Shown: positions 29,388 to 44,569 of the stretch, piece by piece
How the letters are laid out: each line of letters opens with the position of its first letter
How positions within the stretch are numbered: the first letter of the stretch is position 1
Program-made: the position numbers and the translations under genes
DNA from: an uncultured beta proteobacterium
GTDB taxonomy: Bacteria; Pseudomonadota; Gammaproteobacteria; Burkholderiales; Burkholderiaceae_C
Assembly (NCBI GenBank): GCA_903876735.1
Contig: CAIRAW010000014.1
Span: 62,001-126,000, forward strand
DNA: 64,000 nucleotides
Reading direction: 5' to 3'
The notes under the pieces: generated by a model
The model's input: the letters and a program-made list of their open reading frames with translations, nothing else
What the model was told of the DNA's origin: nothing
The model's database searches: none

Positions 29388-31210
29388 GCGACCTCCAATT
29401 GAGATGTGCGGCTGTCACGACAGGCGGGACCAGCCTGTGTCGTGTTCAGCAGGAATTTCTGCATGTCCCACGCCCCGGTCGGGCAGCGTTCGGCGCACAG
29501 CCCGCAGTGCAGGCAAACGTCCTCATCCTTGACCATGACGCGCCCGGTCTTGAGCGAGCCCGAGACGTACAGGTCCTGCACCAGATTGCGTGCTGGCGCC
29601 TTCAACCGTGTTCGCAGGTCGGGCTCATCGCCGTCGGCCGTGAACGTGATGCAGTCCATCGGGCAGATGTCAACGCAGGCATCGCACTCGATGCAGGTGT
29701 CCTTGTTGAACACCGTTTCGACATCGCAATTGAGGCAGCGGCTGGCTTCCTTGTAGGCGGTTGCCGCGTCGAAGCCGAGTTCAACTTCAATCCGGATGCT
29801 GGAGAGCGCCATCTCGGCCTTGACCCATGGCACTTTGGACCGCTTGTCGTCCGAGACGTCGTTGTGGTAGCTCCACTCATGGATCCCCATTTTCTGGGAC
29901 AGCAGGTTGGTACGCGGCGCTGGCCGGCGACTGACGTCTTCTCCATTGAGAAATCGGTCGATCGAGACCGCCGCCTCATGTCCATGCGCAACGGCAGTGA
30001 TGATGTTCTTCGGCCCGAATGCCGCATCGCCACCAAAAAACACATTCGGCACGGTCGACTGCAGCGTCTCCTGGCCGAGCACCGGCAGACCCCAGCGGTC
30101 GAACTCAATGCCACACTCGCGCTCGATCCAGGGGAAGGCGTTTTCCTGCCCGACGGCCACCAGGACCTCGTCGCATTCAAAAAACACGTCGGGAGCACCG
30201 GTTGGCACCAATGTACGGCGACCCTTCTCGTCATAGATCGCACTGACAATTTCGAAGGTCATGCCCAGCAGTTTGCCGTCCTTGTGCTGCACGCTCTTGG
30301 GAACATGGTAGTTGACGATCGGGATGCCTTCATGGACAGCGTCTTCGCGCTCCCAGGGTGAGGCTTTCATTTCCTCGTAGCCGCTGCGCACGATGACTTT
30401 GACGTCGGCGCCACCAAGCCGACGGGCAGAACGGCAGCAGTCCATGGCGGTATTGCCGCCGCCGAGCACGATAACCCGCGGTGGAACGCTGGTAATGTGG
30501 CCGAACGAAACCGATGCCAGCCAGTCAATGCCGATATGAATGTGGGCTGCAGCCTCCTTGCGCCCGGGCACGTCGAGGTCGCGTCCGCGCGGCGCGCCGC
30601 AGCCGACAAACACTGCGTCATAACCCTGCGTCAGCAGTTTCTGCATGGATTCGATGCGCTGGCCGCTCTTGAACTCGACACCGAGGTCAAAAACGTAGCC
30701 GGTTTCCTCGTCGATCACCGACTCGGGCAGGCGAAAACGCGGAATCTGCGAGCGGATAAAACCACCGGCCTTGGCTTCACCGTCAAACACGGTGACCTGA
30801 TAACCGATCGGCGCCAGATCACGCGCAACGGTCAGCGAGGCCGGACCGGCACCGATGCAGGCAATGCGTTTGCCATTGGATGGCGCCACTTTGGGCATGC
30901 GGGATTTGACATCGTCCTTGTTGTCAGCGGCGACACGCTTGAGACGACAGATGGCGATGGGTTCGGGTTTCTCGCCATTGTTTTCCTCGACCCGACCGCG
31001 CCGGCAGGCCGGTTCGCAGGGGCGGTCACAGGTACGGCCCAGGACGCCCGGAAACACGTTGGAGACCCAGTTGATCATGTAGGCATCGCTGTAGCGACCC
31101 TGGCCGATCAGGCGGATGTACTCGGGAACGGGGGTGTGGGCAGGACAGGCCCATTGACAATCTACGACTTTGTGAAAATAGTTCGGATTTGCGATATTGG
31201 TAGGCTTCAA
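29384..31210 (-). CDS. GltD-like FAD/NAD(P) oxidoreductase with C-terminal 4Fe-4S ferredoxin domains
   Basis: 'CDRPCEPACRRGRVEE', 'IACIGAGPASLTVARDLAPIGYQVTVFD', 'VIVLGGGNTAMDCCRSARRLG', 'CIECDACVDICPMDC', 'CLHCGLCAERCP'; 4-nt overlap with alpha subunit. Confidence 0.93.
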   Translation of the reverse strand: MKPTNIANPNYFHKVVDCQWACPAHTPVPEYIRLIGQGRYSDAYMINWVSNVFPGVLGRTCDRPCEPACRRGRVEENNGEKPEPIAICRLKRVAADNKDDVKSRMPKVAPSNGKRIACIGAGPASLTVARDLAPIGYQVTVFDGEAKAGGFIRSQIPRFRLPESVIDEETGYVFDLGVEFKSGQRIESMQKLLTQGYDAVFVGCGAPRGRDLDVPGRKEAAAHIHIGIDWLASVSFGHITSVPPRVIVLGGGNTAMDCCRSARRLGGADVKVIVRSGYEEMKASPWEREDAVHEGIPIVNYHVPKSVQHKDGKLLGMTFEIVSAIYDEKGRRTLVPTGAPDVFFECDEVLVAVGQENAFPWIERECGIEFDRWGLPVLGQETLQSTVPNVFFGGDAAFGPKNIITAVAHGHEAAVSIDRFLNGEDVSRRPAPRTNLLSQKMGIHEWSYHNDVSDDKRSKVPWVKAEMALSSIRIEVELGFDAATAYKEASRCLNCDVETVFNKDTCIECDACVDICPMDCITFTADGDEPDLRTRLKAPARNLVQDLYVSGSLKTGRVMVKDEDVCLHCGLCAERCPTGAWDMQKFLLNTTQAGPACRDSRTSQLEVA

Positions 31211-31370
31211 GTCTGTCTCCTAAACCCTTGTTAGGCCGCAACTGCGGCCGGGTAGGGTCGCAGTGTACGTCAGCAACCCGGCAAAAGCCCCCGGCTGACC
31301 CTGGTCAGTTTGAGCCGTTTATAAGATATTGAGCTATATCAAATGTCGCGCGGCCAAGCAGGCGCTGGGC

Positions 31371-31862
31371 TCAGCCCGGCCTGGCAGCCAATCGAGCAAA
31401 AGCGCTGACGACCTCAGCCGGTGCCTGCACCAACTCGATCAAAACACCCTCGCCGCTGACAGGAAACTCATCATTCGACTTGGGGTGCAGGAAACAGATG
31501 TCAAAGCCGGCCGCCCCCTTGCGGATGCCACCCGGGGCAAAACGCACACCCTGCGCCGTCAGCCATTGCACCGCCACGGGCAGGTCGTCGATCCACAGGC
31601 CGACGTGGTTGAGCGGCGTGCTGTGGACGGCGGGCTTTTTTTCGGGGTCGAGCGGCTGCATCAGATCGACTTCAACCTTGAACGGGCCAATGCCCATGGC
31701 GCAAATGTCTTCATCAACGTTCTCGCGTTCGCTGCGGAAGGTGCCGGTGACTTCAAGCCCGAGCATGTCAACCCAGAGCCTTTGCAGCCGCGTCTTGTCG
31801 GGACCGCCAATGGCGATCTGCTGGATGCCCAGCACCTTGAAAGGGCGTTCAATGGGTTTCAT
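31371..31862 (-). CDS. VOC-family methylmalonyl-CoA epimerase-like protein
   Basis: '[29 protein letters not shown]', '[18 protein letters not shown]'; overlaps pccA end by 4 nt; context. Confidence 0.8.
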   Translation of the reverse strand: MKPIERPFKVLGIQQIAIGGPDKTRLQRLWVDMLGLEVTGTFRSERENVDEDICAMGIGPFKVEVDLMQPLDPEKKPAVHSTPLNHVGLWIDDLPVAVQWLTAQGVRFAPGGIRKGAAGFDICFLHPKSNDEFPVSGEGVLIELVQAPAEVVSAFARLAARPG

Positions 31863-33913
31863 GCGAATTCCACAATCGCCTGGTCCACCACCAGACTCTC
31901 GCCCTTGGCCGCCAGCACCTTGCTGACAACACCATCGGCAACGGCAAACAACACGTTCTCCATCTTCATGGCTTCGATCACAGCGACGCGCTCACCGGCC
32001 AGTACCTTCTGGCCCGGCTGCACCGCCACATCCACCAGCAGACCCGGCATGGGCGAGAGCACAAATCGGCTCATGTCCGGCGGCGCCTTGAAAGGCATCA
32101 AGGCATACAGTTCCGCCGCCCGCTTCGAGAGCACCAGCGCATCGATTTGCGTACCATTGTGCGAGACCCGGATTGCCAGCGGATTCTTGCCAGCCAGGCT
32201 GCCGCGCTCGACTTGCGCCGTGAACGGCACGCCGTTGCAGTTGCCGGTAATTCGCACTTCACCCAGTCTGTAAGCACTGGACAACTGGTACTTTCTGCCG
32301 CCAACGTGAATCAGGCACGATCCGGTCTTGCCATCGTATTGCGTCACCGAGACCGAGCTTGGTGTGGTCGCACCCTTTTGCCCCAGGGTCAGAACCACGA
32401 ATTCCTCGCCAATCGCAACCTCATGGCCTTCCAACTGGCCACTGATGTTGCTGGCCCGGCCGCGGTACTTGCGATTCACAAAAGCCGCCAGCGCCAGCAG
32501 CAGGTCGGCGTCATCGTGCGGCACGTCTTCTGCACGAAACCCCTTGGCATAGTTCTCGGCGATGAAGCCGGTGTTGAAATCGCCGGCAACAAACTTGGGG
32601 TGCGCCAACAAGGCCGCCTGGAACGGGATGTTGCTGCTGACGCCGCGAATGACAAAACCGTTGAGCGCTTCGCGCATCTTGGCGATCGCGTCGAGCCGGT
32701 TCTTGCCGTGCACGATCAGTTTGCAGATCATGGAGTCGTAAAACATCGGGATTTCGCCACCGTCCTGAACGCCGGTGTCCACCCGCACGCCCTGCCACTG
32801 GCTGACATCGGACGCGAACATGGTCTCCGGCGGCGGCTGAAAGCGCACCAGACGTCCGGTCGAGGGCAGAAAATTTCGGAACGGATCCTCGGCGTTGATA
32901 CGGCACTCGATGGCCCAGCCCTCACGCTTGACGTCAGCCTGCGTCAGCGGCAATTTCTCGCCGGCTGCCACACGGATCATCAACTCGACCAGGTCCAGAC
33001 CGGTGATGCATTCGGTCACCGGATGCTCCACCTGCAGCCGGGTGTTCATCTCGAGGAAGTAAAAGCTCTGGTCCTTGCCGACCACAAACTCGACCGTGCC
33101 CGCGCTCTGGTACTTGACGGCCTTGGCCAATGCCACGGCCTGCTCGCCCATGGCCTTGCGCGTGGCATCGCTGATGAAGGGCGACGGCGCTTCCTCGATC
33201 ACCTTCTGGTGCCGGCGCTGGATCGAACATTCACGCTCGTTGAGGTAGACCACGTTGCCCTGGCTGTCGCCGATCAACTGGATCTCGATGTGGCGCGGCT
33301 CCTCGACAAATTTTTCAACAAAGACGCGGTCATCACCAAAACTGTTGCGCGCCTCGTTGCGACAACTGGTGAAGCCTTCAAAAGCTTCCTTGTCATTGAA
33401 AGCCACGCGCAGGCCCTTGCCACCACCACCGGCGCTGGCCTTGATCATCACCGGGTAGCCAATGCCCTTGGCAATTTCAACCGCCTTTTCGGCTGTTTCG
33501 ATCGCGCTGTTGACGCCGGGAATGCAGTTGACACCGGCCGAGCCGGCGAGCTTCTTGGACTCGATCTTGTCGCCCATGGCGGCCATCGAGTAGTGCTTGG
33601 GACCGATGAAGACAATGCCCTCTTCCTCGACCCGCTTGGCAAAGGCAGCGTTCTCGCTAAGGAAGCCATAACCCGGGTGCACAGCCTGGGCACCGGTCTG
33701 TTTGCAGGCAGCAATGATCTTGTCGCCCAGCAGGTAGCTCTCGCGGCTTGGTGCCGGCCCGATGTTGACGGCCTCGTCGGCCAGCAACACATGGCGCGCT
33801 TCCTTGTCGGCATCCGAGTAAACGGCAACCGTCTTGATGCCCATCTTGCGCGCCGTCTTGATGACCCGGCATGCGATCTCGCCACGGTTGGCGATCAGAA
33901 TTTTTGTAAACAT
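31859..33913 (-). CDS. pccA: Acetyl/propionyl-CoA carboxylase alpha subunit (biotin carboxylase + BCCP)
   Basis: '[39 protein letters not shown]', biotinyl motif '[11 protein letters not shown]'. Confidence 0.95.
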   Translation of the reverse strand: MFTKILIANRGEIACRVIKTARKMGIKTVAVYSDADKEARHVLLADEAVNIGPAPSRESYLLGDKIIAACKQTGAQAVHPGYGFLSENAAFAKRVEEEGIVFIGPKHYSMAAMGDKIESKKLAGSAGVNCIPGVNSAIETAEKAVEIAKGIGYPVMIKASAGGGGKGLRVAFNDKEAFEGFTSCRNEARNSFGDDRVFVEKFVEEPRHIEIQLIGDSQGNVVYLNERECSIQRRHQKVIEEAPSPFISDATRKAMGEQAVALAKAVKYQSAGTVEFVVGKDQSFYFLEMNTRLQVEHPVTECITGLDLVELMIRVAAGEKLPLTQADVKREGWAIECRINAEDPFRNFLPSTGRLVRFQPPPETMFASDVSQWQGVRVDTGVQDGGEIPMFYDSMICKLIVHGKNRLDAIAKMREALNGFVIRGVSSNIPFQAALLAHPKFVAGDFNTGFIAENYAKGFRAEDVPHDDADLLLALAAFVNRKYRGRASNISGQLEGHEVAIGEEFVVLTLGQKGATTPSSVSVTQYDGKTGSCLIHVGGRKYQLSSAYRLGEVRITGNCNGVPFTAQVERGSLAGKNPLAIRVSHNGTQIDALVLSKRAAELYALMPFKAPPDMSRFVLSPMPGLLVDVAVQPGQKVLAGERVAVIEAMKMENVLFAVADGVVSKVLAAKGESLVVDQAIVEFA

Positions 33914-33933
33914 GTTCTTATTCTCCTCAGGCC

Positions 33934-35466
33934 TTAGAGTGGGATATTGCCGTGCTTGCGCCACGGGTTCTCGAGCTTTTTGGCGCGCAGCATCACCAGC
34001 GAGCGGCAGATGCGCTTGCGCGTCTCATGCGGCAGGATCACGTCATCGATGAAACCGCGCGCGCCAGCCACGAAGGGGTTGGCAAAGCGGGCTTTGTATT
34101 CAGCTTCCTTGGCCGCGAGTTTGACCGGATCGCCCTTGTCTTCGCGGAAGATGATTTCCACCGCGCCCTTGGCGCCCATGACCGCGATCTCGGCATTGGG
34201 CCAGGCAAAGTTGACGTCGCCGCGCAGGTGCTTGGAACTCATCACGTCGTAAGCGCCACCGTAGGCCTTGCGCGTGATCACCGTGATCTTGGGCACGGTG
34301 CACTCGGCATAAGCATAGAGCAGTTTGGCACCGTGCTTGATGATGCCGCCGTATTCCTGCGCCGTACCGGGCATGAAGCCGGGCACATCGACAAAGGTGA
34401 CAACCGGAATGTTGAACGCATCGCAGAAGCGCACAAAGCGCGCCGCCTTGATCGAGCTCTTGATATCCAGACAACCGGCCAGCACCAGCGGCTGGTTCGC
34501 CACGATGCCAACAGTCTGCCCTTCCATGCGGCCAAAGCCGATCAGGATATTCTTGGCGTACTCGGGTTGCAGCTCAAAGAAGTCGCCATCGTCCACCGTC
34601 TTGACGATCAACTCCTTCATGTCGTAGGGCTTGTTCGGATTGTCCGGCACCAGCGTGTCCAGACTCAGGTCCATGCGATCAGCCGGATCACCCCCGCGAC
34701 GTACCGGCGCTTTTTCGCGGTTGTTGAGCGGCAGGTAGTTGTAGAGGCGACGCAGCATGAGCAGCGCTTCCACATCGTTCTCGAAAGCCAGATCGGCCAC
34801 GCCGCTCTTGGTGCTGTGGCTGATGGCGCCGCCAAGTTCTTCGGCTGTCACATCCTCGTGCGTCACCGTCTTCACCACTTCTGGACCGGTGACAAACATG
34901 TAGGAACTGTCCTTGACCATGAAGATGAAGTCGGTCATGGCCGGGCTATAAACCGCACCGCCGGCGCAAGGGCCCATGATCATGCTGATCTGCGGCACAA
35001 CGCCGCTGGCCATCACGTTGCGCTGGAACACGTCGGCATAACCACCGAGCGAGGCGACACCCTCCTGAATGCGCGCGCCACCCGAATCGTTCAAGCCGAT
35101 CACCGGTGCGCCGACCTTCATGGCCTGGTCCATCACCTTGCAGATCTTTTCGGCATGGGCTTCACTCAAGGCGCCACCGAAGACGGTGAAATCCTGGCTG
35201 AACACGAACACCAGGCGGCCATTGATCATGCCGTAGCCCGTGACGACGCCGTCACCCGGAATCTTCTGCTCTTCCATGCCGAAATCCACACAGCGGTGTT
35301 CGACAAACATGTCCCACTCTTCGAACGTGCCTTCGTCGAGCAGCAACTCAATGCGTTCGCGAGCGCTGAGTTTGCCCTTCTTGTGCTGTAGGTCGATGCG
35401 CTTCTGGCCACCGCCCATGCGCGCGAGTTCGCGCTTGGCTTCAAGTTGTTCAAGTATGTCGTGCAT
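33934..35466 (-). CDS. pccB: Propionyl-CoA carboxylase beta subunit (carboxyltransferase)
   Basis: '[50 protein letters not shown]', '[29 protein letters not shown]'. Confidence 0.96.
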   Translation of the reverse strand: MHDILEQLEAKRELARMGGGQKRIDLQHKKGKLSARERIELLLDEGTFEEWDMFVEHRCVDFGMEEQKIPGDGVVTGYGMINGRLVFVFSQDFTVFGGALSEAHAEKICKVMDQAMKVGAPVIGLNDSGGARIQEGVASLGGYADVFQRNVMASGVVPQISMIMGPCAGGAVYSPAMTDFIFMVKDSSYMFVTGPEVVKTVTHEDVTAEELGGAISHSTKSGVADLAFENDVEALLMLRRLYNYLPLNNREKAPVRRGGDPADRMDLSLDTLVPDNPNKPYDMKELIVKTVDDGDFFELQPEYAKNILIGFGRMEGQTVGIVANQPLVLAGCLDIKSSIKAARFVRFCDAFNIPVVTFVDVPGFMPGTAQEYGGIIKHGAKLLYAYAECTVPKITVITRKAYGGAYDVMSSKHLRGDVNFAWPNAEIAVMGAKGAVEIIFREDKGDPVKLAAKEAEYKARFANPFVAGARGFIDDVILPHETRKRICRSLVMLRAKKLENPWRKHGNIPL

Positions 35467-35541
35467 GGTGTTTCTCTTTGAAAAGTTCTGTTGTCTCGGT
35501 TCTTGCTTGGCTAATCGTGTTCGGGCCTGTCTTGCGCCATC

Positions 35542-36543
35542 TCAGGCCTGGTTCATTTGTTGGAGCAATTGCCGGGCCGCAGTGGAGGCCGCCATGCGGC
35601 CCTGCTGAACGTCCTGGGTAAAACCGGGCAACAGGCGCTGCACCTGCGGGTGCTGGCGAAAGGCCTGCTTGAGTCCGGCGTCGATGCGCTCCCACATCCA
35701 GGCCAGCGCCTGCTGCTGGCGCCGCGCCACCAGTCTGCCGCCTTGTTCCTGCATAGATTTGAAGCGCTGCACCGCAGCCCAGAACGTGTCGACGCCCTGC
35801 CCCAGCAAAGCGCTGAGTTGCATGACCTGCGGCTGCCAGTTGCTTTCACGCTGTTGAACGGCGTCCGGGCTGCCATGCATGGCGAGCAGGCGCAACGAGG
35901 ACGCAATCTGCGCCTGGGCCCGACTGGCGGCAATCGCGTCAATATCAGCCTTGTTGATCAGCACCAGATCGGCCAGTTCCATGACGCCCTTCTTGATCGC
36001 CTGCAGATCGTCACCGGCGTTGGGCAATTGCATCAGCACAAACATGTCGGTCATGCCGGCCACAGCGGTTTCCGACTGGCCGACACCGACGGTTTCGACC
36101 AGCACGATGTCATAACCAGCCGCTTCACAGACCAGCATGGCTTCGCGCGTTTTCTCGGCCACGCCACCCAGCGTGCCACTGCTCGGACTGGGCCGGATGT
36201 AGGCGCGCTCCTGCACCGAGAGCTTTTCCATGCGCGTCTTGTCCCCCAAAATGGAGCCACCCGACAGTGAGGAAGACGGGTCAACCGCCAGCACCGCCAC
36301 GCGGTGTCCCTGCGCGATCAGGTACAGACCCAACGCTTCCACAAAAGTTGATTTGCCAACGCCGGGAACGCCACTGATGCCGATCCGGAACGACTTGCCC
36401 GTATGCGGCAGTAGCGCGGTCAGCAGCACGTCGGCCTGAGCGCGGTGTTCGGCACGTGTCGATTCCAGCAAGGTAATGGCCTTGGCGATGGACCGGCGCT
36501 GCGTCAGCGGGGACCCATGAACAATGGATTCGAACAAACTCAT
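35542..36543 (-). CDS. meaB: Methylmalonyl-CoA mutase-associated GTPase MeaB/ArgK
   Basis: '[18 protein letters not shown]', '[26 protein letters not shown]', '[38 protein letters not shown]'. Confidence 0.96.
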   Translation of the reverse strand: MSLFESIVHGSPLTQRRSIAKAITLLESTRAEHRAQADVLLTALLPHTGKSFRIGISGVPGVGKSTFVEALGLYLIAQGHRVAVLAVDPSSSLSGGSILGDKTRMEKLSVQERAYIRPSPSSGTLGGVAEKTREAMLVCEAAGYDIVLVETVGVGQSETAVAGMTDMFVLMQLPNAGDDLQAIKKGVMELADLVLINKADIDAIAASRAQAQIASSLRLLAMHGSPDAVQQRESNWQPQVMQLSALLGQGVDTFWAAVQRFKSMQEQGGRLVARRQQQALAWMWERIDAGLKQAFRQHPQVQRLLPGFTQDVQQGRMAASTAARQLLQQMNQA

Positions 36544-36560
36544 GCCGGGCATGGTGTCAA

Positions 36561-38732
<2,172 letters not shown>

Positions 38733-38885
38733 ATCGGCAGCCGTTCGCAATGAGTTTATCCAGATGATACGACCCGAACAGCCCGGGACAGCGCCAGCCC
38801 CACGCCTGCTTCAGGGATTCAGAAGTAGTTTACGTTATTCATAATTATTGATTCAAAAAATTATTTCAAGCTTACAATTTCGACC

Positions 38886-39533
38886 ATGTCAGCACACTCC
38901 CTGTCGCCGCGCGCACTATATGAAGAGGTTGCCGAACTTCTGCGCCAACGCATTTTCCTGCGCGAACTCGAACCCGGCGGCTGGATTGACGAACTGAAAA
39001 TTGCCGAAGCCTACGGCATCAGTCGCACGCCACTGCGCGAAGCGCTCAAGGTGCTGGCCGCCGAAGGTCTGGTCACCATGAAGGTGCGCCGCGGCGCTTA
39101 TGTGACCGAAGTGTCGGAGCGCGACCTGACCGACGTCTACCACCTGCTGGGCCTGCTGGAGTCAGACGCCGCCAGTGTGGTGGCCAGCACGGCAACGGCG
39201 ACCCAGATCGAAACCCTGCAGGCCGTGCACCAGGAACTGGAAAACTGCGCCAACCCCGAGACACAGGACCGGGAAGGATTTTTCAAGGTCAACGAACGCT
39301 TTCATACGCTGCTGCTGGAGATTGCCAACAACCGCTGGCGTGATCAGATGGTGGCCGATCTGCGCAAAGTCATGAAGCTCAACCGCCACAACTCGCTGCT
39401 CAAGAGCGGCCGCATTGAAGAATCACTGAATGAGCACCGGGCCCTGATGGCCGCCATCGCATCCCGGGATTCAGCGCTTGCCATGCAGCGGATGCAGGAG
39501 CACTTCAGAAACGGGCTTGAAGCGGCCAACTGA
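38886..39533 (+). CDS. GntR family (FCD-type) transcriptional regulator
   Basis: 'LYEEVAELLRQRIFLRELEPGGWIDELKIAEAYGISRTPLREALKVLAAEGLV'; divergent from mutase operon. Confidence 0.95.
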   Translation: MSAHSLSPRALYEEVAELLRQRIFLRELEPGGWIDELKIAEAYGISRTPLREALKVLAAEGLVTMKVRRGAYVTEVSERDLTDVYHLLGLLESDAASVVASTATATQIETLQAVHQELENCANPETQDREGFFKVNERFHTLLLEIANNRWRDQMVADLRKVMKLNRHNSLLKSGRIEESLNEHRALMAAIASRDSALAMQRMQEHFRNGLEAAN

Positions 39534-39541
39534 GCCGTGCT

Positions 39542-40805
<1,264 letters not shown>

Positions 40806-40819
<14 letters not shown>

Positions 40820-41339
40820 CTTTGATATTGACCCCCGCAGGAATCAACCCGGGTGCATAAGCGTAGCCGGAAAAATTGCGCATGCGCCCACTAGAGCGCA
40901 GCACCAGCGTGTCACGCAGCACGCTGGCCGGAGAACCCCGTTTGCCGAGCGCACGCGCCTGATCGGTTTCGGTCTTGAAGGTATCGAAATAGTTGCCCAG
41001 CAGTGCACTCAGGTCGGGCAGTACCGGCCCGCGCCAGACCACCGCAAACACGACCCCCGAAGCGCTGGCGTACTCGAGAACGCTGGTACCGGTTTCCAGC
41101 ACGGTCTCGTGCACCGTGTACAGATCGGAGCGCGGCGCTGACGCAGCCGCCAGGCGTCGGGCGCCCGGAACGGAACTTGCCGTCGCCAAAACCGGCGCCG
41201 CTGAAGGCGCTTGCCCGAGCGCTGCGAACGCCGCATCGGCGCATCCGCCCAACGCCAAGGCAAGCAACAGGGCGCGAACGCCACCCAGTCGCAAAGATCC
41301 CCGCTGCTTTATCAGGTATGTCAACGCTTTATCTCGCAT
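40806..41339 (-). CDS. DUF2844-family protein
   Basis: 177 aa with N-terminal hydrophobic signal, just upstream of DUF3443 (14-nt overlap); matches remembered DUF2844-DUF3443 pairing. Confidence 0.7.
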
Positions 41340-41420
41340 CGGCCAAGTGTAGTCAAACTGTGCTTGCCCGCGCAGCGCTGCGGGGCAAAAGGGACTGCTG
41401 GATGAACTGAACTACCAAAT

Positions 41421-41497
41421 TGGTCTGCCCGGAGGGGATCGAACCCCCGACCCACAGCTTAGAAGGCTGTTGCTCTATCCAACTGAGCTACGGGCAG
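41421..41497 (-). tRNA. tRNA-Arg(TCT)
   Basis: Minus strand CTGCCCG...CGGGCAG-A-CCA; anticodon arm ACAGC-CTTCTAA-GCTGT. Confidence 0.92.
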
Positions 41498-41654
41498 GTG
41501 CTTGAACTCAGGCCTGCTTGCCCTGGTTTCTTTGTGTTTGTGCGCAAGCTTGCAGAGGTTTGAAGCCTGCAGTGAATGCTTTCCCAAGTATAAGCGGCTG
41601 CTTTGTGCATACCGGTGGCGATAATGCACATCATCATTGACAGCAAAGTGCGCC

Positions 41655-42038
41655 ATGGCCTTATTCACCAAAATTGTTCTGTTCACCGACACCGATGGTC
41701 GCGCCCGCTTCCGCGAGGAAACGCTTGCCCTGGAGCAAGGTTCCCCGCAGGCGCGCTTGTCCGAGCTGTTTGCGTCGGGCGGTTATCAATTGCGGACCAG
41801 CCCGGTCGGTTTTCGCAGCCAATTCCATTGTTCCGGTTACACGCAGTGGGTATTCATTCTGCAGGGGCAAATGGAGATTGGCATCCAGGACGGTGTGTCG
41901 CGCATCTTCAAGCCAGGCGATCATTTCTATTCGGCCGATCTTCTGCCCGAAGGGCAGCCCTTTGACCCGGCGCTGCATGGGCATTGGAGCCGCCAGTTAG
42001 GCCCTGACCCCCTCATCACCTTGTTTGTGCGCGCTTGA
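41655..42038 (+). CDS. Cupin domain-containing protein
   Basis: 'HCSGYTQWVFILQGQMEIGIQDGVSRIFKPGDHFYSAD' cupin motif. Confidence 0.8.
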   Translation: MALFTKIVLFTDTDGRARFREETLALEQGSPQARLSELFASGGYQLRTSPVGFRSQFHCSGYTQWVFILQGQMEIGIQDGVSRIFKPGDHFYSADLLPEGQPFDPALHGHWSRQLGPDPLITLFVRA

Positions 42039-42088
42039 GCGCATGCTGCGCAGCAGATGCGTAGCTGGCGGGATGTTATGGTCAGTGC

Positions 42089-42796
42089 ATGAAAACACAA
42101 ATTGATCATCTGGTTGTCGTGGCAAAAACACTCGAGCTTGGCGTGCAGTGGTGCGAAGCCACAATGGGCATCACGCCCGGGCCGGGCGGCGAACATGCGC
42201 AGTACGGCACCCACAACCGCTTGTTCAAGGTCGCCACGCCAGCCAACCCGCTGGCCTATCTGGAAATCATTGCCATCAATTCAGCGGCAGCGCGACCCGC
42301 CAACGCGCCCTCGAAGCGCTGGTTCGACATGGACGATGCGCTACTGCAGGCGACCGTCGCCAACGAACCGCGGCTGGTTCACTTTGTTGCCAACACGGAT
42401 AGTATTCAGGCGGCCCGGATCGCTTTGAAAGCGCAAGGCATTGATCGCGGACCCGCCGTGCACGCCAGCCGTCATTCACGCCGCGGCTTGTTGCAATGGC
42501 AAATAACCGTGCGTGACGATGGGCAGCGACTGTTCAATGGCGCGCTGCCAAGTCTGATTCAATGGGGCAAGCCGGATGAAGCCGAGGCGCTGCGCCTGCA
42601 CCCGCGCAACAGTCTGCCGCGCTCTGGCGTCACACTGCAGAGCATTGCCGTCACCCATCCGACAGCGGACAAGTTGCTGGCAGCCTACGCCGCCATCGGG
42701 CTCACCGGCATTGCCGTTGAAACCGGCGCTGCCAATCTGACGGCGACGCTGCACACACCCAAAGGTGTCATCAAACTGGAAAGTCTAGGGATTTAG
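42089..42796 (+). CDS. VOC/glyoxalase-like domain protein
   Basis: 'MKTQIDHLVVVAKTLELGVQWCEATMGITPGPGGEHAQYGTHNRLFKV'. Confidence 0.85.
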   Translation: MKTQIDHLVVVAKTLELGVQWCEATMGITPGPGGEHAQYGTHNRLFKVATPANPLAYLEIIAINSAAARPANAPSKRWFDMDDALLQATVANEPRLVHFVANTDSIQAARIALKAQGIDRGPAVHASRHSRRGLLQWQITVRDDGQRLFNGALPSLIQWGKPDEAEALRLHPRNSLPRSGVTLQSIAVTHPTADKLLAAYAAIGLTGIAVETGAANLTATLHTPKGVIKLESLGI

Positions 42797-42834
42797 AGAA
42801 GAATCAACCCCTACCGGGCTGGCTCAAAAAGATA

Positions 42835-42911
<77 letters not shown>

Positions 42912-42996
42912 ACATGCGTGTATTGTAACGGGTGAGAGAAGCGTTCCCTCTGGAAAACCCGACTTTTCAGCCCGAATCATCGGATACAGTCTGAAC

Positions 42997-43761
42997 ATGC
43001 CAGCACCAACGCCACCGCTCACATGGCTTGCGCCGGGTCAGGATTTTCCGCCGGTCAATCAGGCTTGGGATGAAAACTCCGCCGCGCCGGGCTTGCTCGC
43101 TGCGGGGGGCACGCTGGATGTCGATAGTTTGCACAAGGCCTATGGCCAAGGAATCTTTCCCTGGTACAGCAAAGAACAACCGATCCTGTGGTGGAGCCCG
43201 AGCCCGAGAATGGTGCTCGACGTTTCCGAATTCCGACTGCATCCCTCATTTCGCAAGACACTTGTTCGGTTACAAAGAACCAGCGGCTGCGAAATCCGCA
43301 TGGATTGCGCCTTCGAACAGGTGATACAGGCCTGCGCCAGCAGTCCACGCAACGGACAAGCCGGAACCTGGATCCTGCCGGACATGATCACGGCCTACTG
43401 CGCCTTGCACCGGGCTGGCTTCGCGCACAGCGTCGAAACCTGGGTCAACGGGCGGCTCGCTGGAGGCCTGTACTGCGTGGCAATGGGTCAATTCGTGTTC
43501 GGCGAATCCATGTTCAGCCACGCAAGCGACGCCTCTAAAGTTGCCCTCGCAGCGCTGGTTGGTTTTTGTCGCCAGCATGGAATGGCGCACATCGATTGCC
43601 AGCAGAACACGCGTCATCTGGCCTCGCTGGGTGCGCGTGAAATCTCGCGTGAACTGTTCCTCACCCATGTGAGCCGAGGCATTGCAAAGCCCGCTCCTGC
43701 GTGGCATTTTGAACCCCGCGATTGGCATCAGGTCGTGCCGGAAACGGGAGCCCGTCGGTGA
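42997..43761 (+). CDS. aat: Leucyl/phenylalanyl-tRNA--protein transferase
   Basis: '[43 protein letters not shown]'. Confidence 0.97.
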   Translation: MPAPTPPLTWLAPGQDFPPVNQAWDENSAAPGLLAAGGTLDVDSLHKAYGQGIFPWYSKEQPILWWSPSPRMVLDVSEFRLHPSFRKTLVRLQRTSGCEIRMDCAFEQVIQACASSPRNGQAGTWILPDMITAYCALHRAGFAHSVETWVNGRLAGGLYCVAMGQFVFGESMFSHASDASKVALAALVGFCRQHGMAHIDCQQNTRHLASLGAREISRELFLTHVSRGIAKPAPAWHFEPRDWHQVVPETGARR

Positions 43762-44504
43762 CAAACCTCAACGATCTGCCACTGCAGACGCTCCAGTTTT
43801 ATGCCACGGCGACCTATGCCTGCAGTTATCTGCCAGACCAACAGGCCAGATCAGAGGTGGCCACACCCAGCCATCTGATCAACACCCACACCTATTCCGA
43901 ACTGGTCAACCGGGGTTTCCGGCGCAGCGGTTTGTTCACATACCGACCCCATTGCGATGCTTGCCGAGCCTGCGTGCCGATACGGATTCCGGTCAATTCA
44001 TTTCAGCCTGACAGGAGTCAGCGGCGCGCCTGGCTGCGCCATGCGGATCTGCAGACCCGGGTTCTGGAACTCCGCTTTGAGCAGGAGCACTACGAGCTTT
44101 ACCAGCGCTACCAGATCAGCCGCCATACCGGAGGCGGAATGGACCAGGACAGCGTCGAGCAGTACCAGCAATTCCTGCTGCAAAGCCGCATTAATTCGCG
44201 CCTGGTCGAGTTTCGGGAATCTCGCCCCGACGGCACACCCGGCCGACTCCAAATGGTATCGATCATCGACCTGCTCGACGATGGCCTGTCGTCGGTTTAC
44301 ACCTTTTACGAAACCCAGCAGAACAGCGACAGCTTCGGCACCTACAACATCCTCTGGCAGATTGCGGAGGCAAGAACCCTGGGGCTTTCCCATGTCTACC
44401 TGGGCTATTGGGTCAAGGAAAGTCAAAAGATGAATTACAAGGCCAGATTTATGCCCGCCGAGTTCCTGATGGCAGGGCAATGGGTGCTCAATAGGCATCT
44501 TTAA
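43758..44504 (+). CDS. bpt: Arginyl-tRNA--protein transferase family (Bpt/Ate-like)
   Basis: '[66 protein letters not shown]'; GTG start overlapping aat stop (GTGA). Confidence 0.94.
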   Translation: MTNLNDLPLQTLQFYATATYACSYLPDQQARSEVATPSHLINTHTYSELVNRGFRRSGLFTYRPHCDACRACVPIRIPVNSFQPDRSQRRAWLRHADLQTRVLELRFEQEHYELYQRYQISRHTGGGMDQDSVEQYQQFLLQSRINSRLVEFRESRPDGTPGRLQMVSIIDLLDDGLSSVYTFYETQQNSDSFGTYNILWQIAEARTLGLSHVYLGYWVKESQKMNYKARFMPAEFLMAGQWVLNRHL

Positions 44505-44569
44505 TGATCTCAGCAACCGATTAGACATTTCACCAGATAAAATAGTGACAACACCGTTCAGGATTAGCC

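Noticed and set aside
32147-33937. 596-aa + strand ORF opposite pccA
   Set aside because: Shadow ORF with no recognisable family; pccA is strongly supported
33952-35391. 479-aa + strand ORF opposite pccB
   Set aside because: Shadow ORF; same reason
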